Program-made: the position numbers and the translations under genes | The notes under the pieces: generated by a model | What the model saw: the letters and a program-made list of their open reading frames with translations, nothing else | Told to the model about the DNA's origin: nothing | Database searches by the model: none | Shown: piece by piece, positions 55,869 to 64,000 of the stretch | How positions within the stretch are numbered: position 1 is the first letter of the stretch | How the letters are laid out: every line of letters begins with the position of its first letter | Assembly: GCA_021397845.1 (NCBI GenBank) | Contig: JAHSVC010000029.1 | Span: forward strand, 234,501-298,500 | Reading direction: 5' to 3' | DNA from: Areca catechu | Lineage: Eukaryota; Streptophyta; Magnoliopsida; Arecales; Arecaceae | Length of the DNA: 64,000 nucleotides

Positions 55869-56730
55869 GGCGGCGATCACCGTCGCCAAGAATGGCATAG
55901 TCGCAAAGCTTCGTCGTGCCATACACCCTCTCAGCAGCTATCCACACAAGCATATGATGTGTAAGTGTGAATAGAGGCCAAGAACTAAAAAATCCGAGGG
56001 GTTGACCCTTCGTAAACGTCACAACCGATGACCTATAGCCTTTATTATCTAAACTATATGGTAATTGAAAGACTACAGAACAAAGTATGAACGTCCAGGA
56101 AGTTGCAAAGGGATTTCCGAACAACCCTGCAATCATACAGGACGTCAGGATAACAGGTAAGGAATCGGTAGCAGCCTTGAGATCAAAAGAGAATCATTTT
56201 ATCTTTCCTCTAAAATACTGCAACAGTTGGGTCTGGTTATAGGTACCATCCATTCAAGACCTTGCCAAAACCGTCATGGCCCAATGTTGTATAGGCCGTA
56301 CCAAGCCAATAGCGAATAACAAACTCTTCCCTGCTCCCTCGACCTTAATTAACTCCCATCCTGCCAGCGCATTGTATCTAACCACACTGTGGCAAATCGA
56401 TACAAGTAGCTAAAGATCTCGCATCCGACATCTCCGGCCGAACGGTTAGGCAACACTACGGCGCCTGGGTCAAAATCCCGTTTACCAAACAAGATGTCGA
56501 GAGGCGAACTCTTCCATTCCCCTCCAGCAGCTAAAGTGATAGCGGCTGTAGCATCCGTGTGGAAGAGGGTAAGCTTTCGGCAACACCTTTTTCATCTTTT
56601 AAAGGATGAATACTTGTGTTGGGTCCTGCAGACCAGGATGGCCTCAGATCAAAACCTAAATGTGCCAGGGGTTGATCATAGAAGGCAGGGCAATAACGAT
56701 GAAGGAATTTGAGCGCTTATGTAGCTAATA
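55866..56730 (-). pseudogene. Mitovirus-derived RNA-dependent RNA polymerase relic
   Basis: Mitoviruses are capsidless RNA viruses replicating in mitochondria; DNA copies of their polymerase are known from plant genomes. On the minus strand, polymerase motif A FDLKAATD lies at 56164-56187, followed by an SVVFQLPYS block, the motif B region with KGQPLGFFSSWPLF, and then AILGDG at the place of motif C. An upstream SAGPN block is found near 56610, and an LLFAIGL block near 56310. The normal GDD reads GDGD here, and stops and frameshifts occur near 56215-56260 and 56360, so it is inactive. The 5' third is poorly preserved and the 3' end is cut at the copia junction. Confidence 0.78.
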
Positions 56731-57063
56731 ACTCTGCCACCTTCATAGTTGATTCATTAGGGTCGTCACCCTATACCCGGAAGTCTCTATCGTTTTCTTT
56801 GTCTGTTAAGCCTCACAGCGTTGGGACTTCCTAAATCAAACTGCAATCGCAGTTTATCAACCACTCACGACGACAACCGAGATCTTCGACTTAGCTCCCA
56901 CAGGTAATCCACCCGGGGCGGAAGATAACGAAAGGGAGACAAAGTCCTAACTAAATCAACACACAATAACCTCAACCGTCTACCCATTCCATCCATCATA
57001 TCAGTCGAGTCGATCCGATTCGTTCTTATCTATAGATAACGCAAGAGAGAACTTATGACCTCG
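56731..57063. other. Spacer upstream of trnS in the plus direction
   Basis: No gene recognised. It separates the mitovirus relic from trnS-UGA, and should include the 3' flank of the tRNA gene. Confidence 0.4.
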
Positions 57064-57150
57064 CGGATGGAGAGGGATTCGAACCCCCGGTATTCCTATC
57101 AATACTTCGGTTTTCAAGACCGACTCTTTCAACCGCTCAGACATCCATCC
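57064..57150 (-). tRNA. trnS-UGA: tRNA-Ser (UGA), native mitochondrial type
   Basis: On the minus strand an 87-nt class II tRNA is formed. The acceptor stem GGATGGA/TCCATCC is perfect, the anticodon stem TCGGT/ACCGA encloses loop CTTGAAA (anticodon TGA), a long variable arm with a TATTGATAGGAATA hairpin follows, and the T arm GGGGG-TTCGAAT-CCCTC is present. The discriminator base is G. The sequence is that of the native mitochondrial gene. It decodes UCN serine codons in mitochondrial translation. Confidence 0.95.
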
Positions 57151-59767
57151 CTTCGCGCTTCGCCCGCCCTATCTATCTGCGCGCTGGCAGGTAGGGGCAA
57201 CTCTATGTGATTCGCTACGCTTGCTTGCGCCCCACCCCGTAAGCTGACTCTATTGCCTGCCGGTTAGCGACACTTTTCCGGTAGTACGAATCGCTACGCT
57301 TCGCTTGTTTCTATATGATAATATGCACCGTCGGTTGCTGCGCTCCCTGCGGGTAATAGCAAGAGAGTGAAGAACGAACGATCCTCCAAAAAGTCAGCAG
57401 TGATTGAGTCCGACTCAAGTGAATGAGTGAAAGGCGTGGCAAGAGAGCGAGTTCGACTCGCGAACGATCCGCAAGTGAAGGACCGATCCTTTAACGCCAG
57501 TACTGTTGCGAGACTGGTACTTGGCGGCTCACGAGCAACATATAGACTAAGGTTGCCCATCACTCCCTCGCTCCTTTTTGAAGGCCCACCGCTCCCCCTT
57601 TCATTAAGTACCTATCCCGGCTTTCATTTTGGGGCGAGTACTACAGTTCCTCCATAATCACACTGAACGCCCAGCTTCGCAGAGCAGCTCTCTCCCCAGT
57701 CCACAGCAACGTGTGGAATCTGGATCTACTTACTGTGTGTTCTGACTCTATTGGATCAAGTCAGATACTAAGCCTTCTACTACTACTACTAGGGAGATAA
57801 AATGCTATATTTCAGAGATTAGACTCTCTTACTGTGATTAGCCCCTACTAGTAAGAAGCTGTTCCCGAGCCAGGTTCCCTGGATCCATTCTGACCTAAAT
57901 GGATGAATGAAGAAGGGGGCGGGCAGATACGACGGCCACACACACCTCTTTTTAGCCGAATAAAGCCGGATCTACTACACGGCTAGGATCAGAGAAAGAT
58001 TGAGAAAGCAAGATCAAACCTACTCTACTGTCGATTCAAAAGGCGAACAGCCCCCTCATAGTCGATCAATGAATGGATCAAAGAAGGAGGCTCTATCTAT
58101 GTCATCGTATATAAGGGAAGAAGCCCGCCCCTGATCGAAGAATGAAGAAGCTAGCCCGGGTAGACTTCTTGAGCTCTTGCTCTGCGTATCCGTCTCGCTC
58201 CGTCTTGGGGGTCATAGAAACATACGAACCGCCTACTCTTTAAAGCCCTACTCTTTGAAGCTTGCTAAAAAAAAAAGCAATCCCTCACTACCCCTTCTGT
58301 TACCTACTTTGACTCATATCTTCGGTATACCTCAATACAAGACAAGCACAGGAAAGGATATTCAATAAAAACCGGGCTATCGCCCTATCTAAGCGGGTTT
58401 CCCCTCTCCTCTACGGAAGTCATCTTTTAGTCTATTTCAGTTCCTGTGTCTATCGCTATCGCCCTATTCTCTCTCAATTGCCTATCCTTTATAGATGAGG
58501 GGGAGTACCTTAGCAGTAGCTTCCAACATGAAAGATTGACCTCCTCAAGTGCCAGATATGCGCATGTTTTATGAATTTTCTACGGGACTACTTACTTACC
58601 TAAAGTGAACTTCTGACTTACCAAATAAGTTTACTGAAGGAACTGACCTAAGCATAGCTCTCTCTCTCTCAAATACAAATGCCAAGAATTGGATAAGTGG
58701 AAAAATGCTAAAATGCCTTTCATTTCTCTTTTAAGGCGTTTGTTTGTCCTACTTATAGTATCAGTCCTCCAGCCTATCGAAACTCGTGTTTTTATTAACC
58801 AACAACACATGCACTTTGTTGGAACTAAAGAAAAGGTTATTCAATCCACTAGTGCAACTGAAGTGAAGGAATTACCTATTCTGAACCGGAACAAGAAAGA
58901 GCTCATAACCACTGCTTGTGAACAGCTCTCCTCAACTGAAGGCGCACCTACTGTTACTAGAAGTCTAGTCTCTCTCAGGGACTCTTTCGATCTCGAACTA
59001 ACTAACTTTATAGGCCGGAAGAGAGATATTCAGAAAACCCGATTTCCTGTCCTGTCTTAAGAACCCGACTCAAAAGAAAGAGAAAAAAGAAAACCGGACT
59101 AAAAGAGAACAACAAAAGAGAGATCACTTTCGACGATTGAACAGCACTTTTATATCCAGATTGGAACTGGACTTGAACCTTCATATCCGGATTTCACTCC
59201 ACTTTCACTTTCATATCAGGAACGTCGACTTTCACTTTCCATTTTGAATTATTCACTTTCCGGAATCCTTGCTCCTGGCTCATATTCACATAGGCCACTC
59301 ATAAGAATAAGACCTTCAACTCCCTATTTAAAAAAGTATAATCGAGAGACTCAGAATATCAGTGCCTTGGGTAAATGCCTACCTTCGGGAGAAGATTACC
59401 GAACGAGTTTCTGTCCTCTTCGCTTAAAAAAATTGTTAGGGAAAAGGGCCTTGTCGGCCACCGCTTGCTGACGACGGAACGCATCGTCAATGAAAGGGTC
59501 CTCGCGTTGGACTTAGTTGGAAAGGTAGGTGTTCGGCATGTCCCTTGCTCGCTCACTTCTTTAGTAGGGCGGGTAGCTTTGGAGATCCCATTCCTCACGT
59601 TTACCGTTGTCCCCAGACTTCACTCTTTCAACACTTGTCTACTTTCGAAATAGTCAGGCGTGTCCCTGTCCCTGTCTCCAAGTGTGTGATCCACCGATTC
59701 ACTGAGTGAGTCTTTCTTACCGCTGGAGTCCCTATCTCTTAAAGCCCTATCAGACTTCCGATCCATC
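57151..59767. other. Long spacer with one unassigned ORF
   Basis: The only notable frame is 58689-59060 (see its own entry). Around 57290-57560 short frames overlap on both strands. No tRNA or known gene fragment is seen. Confidence 0.4.
58689..59060 (+). CDS. Hypothetical ORF, 123 codons
   Basis: The start has a hydrophobic segment (residues 12-28, LLRRLFVLLIVSVLQP), followed by a polar region with many Thr, Ser and Glu. It is unlike any mitochondrial protein I know, and no other frame overlaps it significantly on the opposite strand, which slightly favours coding. No neighbour gives a hint. It may be a chance frame. Confidence 0.22.
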   Translation: MDKWKNAKMPFISLLRRLFVLLIVSVLQPIETRVFINQQHMHFVGTKEKVIQSTSATEVKELPILNRNKKELITTACEQLSSTEGAPTVTRSLVSLRDSFDLELTNFIGRKRDIQKTRFPVLS

Positions 59768-60340
59768 CCTTTTTTCCGATTGAAGAAAGCCTTATATGGT
59801 CTCAAACAAGCACCCAGAGCGTCGGTTTGATAAATTCAAGATGGCCATGGTGAATGAAGCTGGATTCAGACAGAGCTCGTGTGATCATTCTTGGTTTGTT
59901 CGTTATACGGCTTCTGGTATGGTTATTTTGTTGGTCTATGTTGATAACATTATGAAACCAGGAGATGATATCTTGGGAATTTCATCTCTTAAGTCACACC
60001 TTCAGAAACAGTTCAGAATGAAAGATCTTGGTTACTTGAGGTACTTTATCGGTATTGAGGTTTTAGAAACCTCTCGTGGGTACATACATCATGAGCCAAC
60101 AGAAGCCCTTGAGTTGATTTGCTCGATTTACCGCCACATACTACTTACTATACTATAGGGGGAGGGTCGACACTCCTTAGAGCTCATAGTGAAGTATTCT
60201 TCACATGCTAAAAAAGGATCCCACATTTTTTCGGAGACTCGTTGGAGGCCTCATCTACCTTACTGTCACGCGACCAGACATTGCTCATGCAGTTTCTAAT
60301 AAAGTCAGCCTTTCGCCTCTACTTCCAAACGGAGCGCTCT
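59768..60340 (+). mobile_element. Ty1/copia reverse transcriptase fragment
   Basis: The plus strand begins with KALYGLKQAPRA in one frame, shifts, and continues with FDKFKMAMVNEAGFRQSSCD, ILLVYVDNIM (the catalytic Y-V-D-D changed to YVDN), LQKQFRMKDLGYLRYFIGIE and, after another shift, RRLVGGLIYLTVTRPDIAHA. This is the C-terminal half of a copia reverse transcriptase. The loss of the second catalytic Asp and the frameshifts show it is inactive. Confidence 0.87.
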
Positions 60341-61539
60341 ATTCAAAGCTTCATCGAACGTTGCAGGACATTCGCATCGACCGTCTAAACCAGACATGAA
60401 ATAGGAATGAACCCGATTTTCTTCATCGTTTTTGGACCCCTTAATGTCTTAATGTCGAACAGTCTGTCTCTCCAGATGTCTGCTTCCTTCAGACCGTACA
60501 ACTGGTCGACTACTTCACCGACATCCCTTAATAGATTGAGAATTGATAGGGGGACCGACCCTTTCATCAATGGAGCGGAATATGGATCGAACCGAAAGAC
60601 CAGATGCTCGCCTTTTGAATAGAAGGCGGGCCCTTTCTGTTGGTTGAAGTGCGGTCCGCCGAAGTAGGGAACGCACCACAGGTTGACCCACGGCACGACT
60701 CCACCCCACCTCACTGGTTTACGATTAGGGATCCTGGAATCAAGAAAGCCGGAATCACTTGGGGGGCTGACTGACAAAGAAACTCATTAACAAGAAAGTG
60801 AGAGGCAGGGTCAGCCAGGATGGAACCTGGCTCTGCGGAAGTAGATGGAAAGGAAAACTCGCGCTAACTACCACGCCCAACCGAGTGAAGTTGACCCGTC
60901 GCAAAATAGACGAACTTGAAAGGGGAGGGGTATAAGGAAAAAAGATTAGGGCTGTTCGCCCAAGCAAGAGCTTTTCAAACTAGAGCCCAGAGCTAGAGCT
61001 GGTGCAAAAGCCCAAGCTAGAACTCATACTTTACTCAGAGCTTTAGCTTTGCTGTGAAACTCACACTCGAGCTAGAGCTCAAGCAATAGCAATGTTTTTA
61101 TTTTTGTCAGAAGAGCCGGTCTCGAGCAAAGCAAAGCTGCTCGCTCTCATGAGAGATGCCCTAACCTACCGCTTCCAAGCATACACAAGAAGGCAGAGGC
61201 AAGGGACAGCAGGGGTGTTCTCCTAACGTTACTATAATTAGTCCATTTCTTTCCTTTCCTTATGGCGAAGCGCTTTCTCTATCCACTAAAGCAAGAAGCG
61301 CAGACCTATCTTAAGCTAGCGTAGGCTTTCGCTTTCGTAATAAGGGCAAGTCAGGACTAAGAGCTGGGAAGAAATACAAGTCAGTGTCTGTGATGCCTCC
61401 CTTGAGTAACCTTAGGAAGAGACTAGTAAGAGTAGTATGTGATGCCTCCTTAGAGTGACCTTCGGACTAAAGTCGATAAAGAAGCAATTAAGTGTCTGTT
61501 AAGCCTCTCCTTCTTTAATCATTAGGGCGAGTGATTCCC
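60341..61539. other. Spacer with short repeats
   Basis: A 130-codon minus-strand frame (60385-60777) is present but not recognised. 60985-61085 is made of repeated AGCTAGAGCT-like words. 61375-61510 contains imperfect repeats of TGTCTGTGATGCCTCC. No gene is seen. Confidence 0.4.
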
Positions 61540-61690
61540 GGGTAGCAAGCCCGTAAAGCAGAAGTTGAGGAGATTGAGACCCGAGTGGATGTTGAAAATC
61601 AAGGAAGAGGTCGAAAAATATCCAGATTGGCTTGCTAACATAGTCCCTGTTACGAAGAAGGATGGCCAGGTGGGTTTTTGGGACTAGCCA
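61540..61690 (+). mobile_element. Ty3/gypsy reverse transcriptase scrap
   Basis: About 45 codons read KLRRLRPEWMLKIKEEVEKY, then PDWLANIVPVTKKDGQV, the conserved start of the gypsy reverse transcriptase (normally with an additional short stretch between the two blocks). Sequence on both sides is not recognised, so this is a small captured piece. Confidence 0.75.
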
Positions 61691-64000
61691 ATGAGGAGAT
61701 AGAAGGCAAAGCTCTTGAATACGGCAGGCCGCCCAATTCTCAACCCCGTCCTATCACATGCCAATGAAAAAGAACCTAAACCAAGGTGCTTTCTCGGGCT
61801 AACCTTCTTTCTATTTGTTGGTGGGACATTTCCACGAGATCCTTGCCCCTTTGTCTTTGTCATCAGCGAAGGTAGCTCTCTCAGAAGTACTCATTTTTGA
61901 TGCTTCAGCTTGAGAATTAGAATCGATGGGATCATTTCTTCCGGATAGGTCGGGTTCGGTACCATCTTTGCCAAGGACTTGTTCCCTAAAGAAGGAGGCG
62001 GGTGGGGTCGGTAAAGGTTGGTAAGGTTAGGGCAGTGGGTTTAGTTTCAATTCCCAATCCAACGTATGAAGAATCAGAAGCTTAAGCCGAATCTGCAGCA
62101 ATTGGAGAATCAGCTGATGAAGCATATGAATCAGCTACCACAACTTGATTCCTGATTATCGGTACGGAACTGGAACACATAATTAGCGTATGTAAGGTAA
62201 GGTTGTCTGAGGTGGTGGAGTATTGAATCCTTTCGTTGGTAGTCTTATTCTGTGGACGATGCATGGGACTGAAATGGAAATGGATTTCGCCCTAATATGG
62301 CGGGTCTTATATATCTACGGACGCATAACCATATGGTGCATAATTACCATCGAGGGGTATTTCCAGTGGTAGGTGAAATTCAATCCAGGAATGCTTAACC
62401 CAGGCCTTCGATTCGAGATTCTACCAAAGATAGCTTTAATCGCGCAGGGCTGATTTGGCTTGGAGTGGAGGTTTTGGGCTTGAGCATTCCCAATCCCTTC
62501 CTTAATTATGTGATTTAGTGTAAGCGTGGTCCCTTCTATACCCAAGTCCGTGTGTCTGGCAGCGCATGGAATAGGGACCAGAGCTTGCTTCTTACGGCTT
62601 GAACGACCATAACATTCTCATCTACAACTGTAGTATATAACCAGGTCTTCCGCTGCCTGATTGTGTGCGCAGCTCTAGGCTTGCGGTTCGTGGCATAAGC
62701 GAGTATGGGCTTTCAAATAGCTGTTAAGGTTAACCCAACCTGGGCATCTTTGACCGGATGACCGAATGGGCTCACCGCTCTTAGTTCAGCTGGTCAAATC
62801 TTTCCCCAACCTTGTCCTCCCTTAGGGCTCTGCTCGAGGTGCGCGTCTTTCAATGCTTGCTTTCTTAGTAAGCCTATAGCCTTCTTGCTAAAGCTGTAGC
62901 CCTAGCTTCAACTTCTGTGTAAGTGTCTCTTTCCTCGGATGATGCTGAAACTGCCCCGGTATTGATTGATACAGGAAGGTCCAGACATGAATCGGAAACG
63001 GGAACCTTAACCCTAGGAAAAAGGCTTATTCCAAATCTTTAGACCGACCGGCCTTCTTTCATCATTCCATTCATTCATCTGCCCTCTTCGCGATAAAGCT
63101 TTGCCTTACTTTGCTTGCTGGCTCTAAGCCCACCTCCTTTACTACACCCTCTCACCGCCACTATTCAGCCCGAAAGGCTTCTACCTTCCACGAAAAACAC
63201 CCTTCTAAAGCCTGCTTGGGGCAAGATTAAGAACTTTATTTAGGGTCAAAACGCGCCGCCTTTTATCCGCCTTTCTCTCATATGCTTACAACCTATCCAT
63301 AGAAATTTCATTCTTTTCTTCGGAATAGTTTCGAGGAAAGCCTCAAGTCCAGCTAGAGGAATAGTGAAAAGTAGCAGACAGAGAGGCGCTCCCGCTTAGG
63401 CATTAGGCACGAGAAAGGACCCGTCCCTTCCTTCCCGGAAAAAGGCTCTCTTGCTTCTTTTGCTTTCCCACCCGAGCCAACAGCCTCTATTCTAGATTCA
63501 GCGTCTTCGGATGCATCAGTTTATTATGCTTATGCCTAATCTTAATACTGGCTAGTTACTTCAATTACCTTACCCCACTGCCCCTCCTTAAAAGCCGGTT
63601 TCAGAGCACCCAGTCACAGCTCGTCACAAGAAAGGATTGATGGTCGAGTCCCCGTGCATGAAGTCAGTGGATTCGAGTGAACTGACCGTACCACAAATCG
63701 ACATACTTAAGGAAGCTTCTTACCAAACCAAAGAAAGGGCAGCTTCTGTTGTGTTGTCGATTCCCTTCTCCCGAGTGCTTTCACACTCTGGGATGGGAGC
63801 CCCTTCCAACACTTGACCAAAAAAAAGCTTATCTTTTTCTAAAAAATGTCACATTTTCCGAAACGCGGCTAGACCGAGGCAAAACAAGAGTGCAGCTTCA
63901 ACCGATCCCCGATCTAGCGACATCTTTGGCGGCCGATTAAGGGCGTATCAGCTATCTCACCTGGAGAGTGAGGAAAGAAAACGGTCTCGATAGCGGATAA
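61691..64000. other. Long spacer to the window end
   Basis: Open frames are all under 77 codons. The 76-codon minus-strand frame at 62315-62545 (TLTLNHIIKEGIGNAQAQNL) has protein-like composition and might be retroelement-derived, but no motif confirms this. No RNA gene is recognised. Confidence 0.4.

Noticed and set aside
1..64000. CRISPR arrays, bacterial operons, prophage
   Set aside because: No regularly spaced repeats or bacterial-type genes are present; the window is plant organellar DNA.

Overview
The window is a piece of an angiosperm mitochondrial genome. Signs of this are native mitochondrial tRNA genes (trnQ-UUG, trnS-UGA), ccmB and rps7, a 59-nt nad1 exon 4 flanked by group II intron sequence, two plastid-derived tracts (psbB and rps4), and coding sequence that reads correctly only if many C-to-U RNA edits are assumed. 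Gene density is very low. The dense predicted editing in the cox1-derived and ccmB reading frames may point to an early-diverging or slowly evolving angiosperm, but this is inference; I cannot name the species.

Layout. 1-15 kb holds broken nuclear-type retroelements, mostly on the minus strand: Ty3/gypsy gag and RNase H-integrase pieces, a gag with plant-mobile-domain-like and DUF7745-like pieces near it, copia reverse transcriptase/RNase H, and two LTR-primer-binding-site remnants. 15-17.3 kb has no recognised gene. 17.4-20.2 kb is a decayed endogenous pararetrovirus (protease, reverse transcriptase, RNase H), followed by a promoter-like segment near 20.9 kb. 21-29 kb is gene-poor apart from trnQ. 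29-39.5 kb again holds retroelements: gypsy gag, a LINE, gypsy RNase H and a copia integrase-reverse transcriptase.

40.1-42.1 kb is a composite plastid insertion. 43.3-46.2 kb is the main gene cluster, all on the plus strand: a chimeric ORF (cox1 N-terminus, a short atp1-like piece, an unrecognised tail), then ccmB 75 nt downstream, then rps7. 48.1-48.7 kb is a gypsy integrase piece. 48.9-49.9 kb holds nad1 exon 4 with the 3' part of intron 3 (including domain V) and the 5' part of intron 4. A LINE begins just after this and is itself split by about 2 kb of other DNA. 55.4-56.7 kb joins a copia fragment to a mitovirus RNA polymerase relic. trnS-UGA lies at 57.1 kb; copia and gypsy reverse transcriptase scraps are near 60 and 61.6 kb.

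How the parts work together. ccmB (cytochrome c maturation) and rps7 (small ribosomal subunit) are probably functional, as are the two tRNAs. nad1 exon 4 would contribute to complex I only by trans-splicing with exons outside this window. The chimeric ORF just upstream of ccmB has the architecture of cytoplasmic-male-sterility ORFs and is the most interesting object here. All gene and family identifications are from reading and memory; no database search was run.
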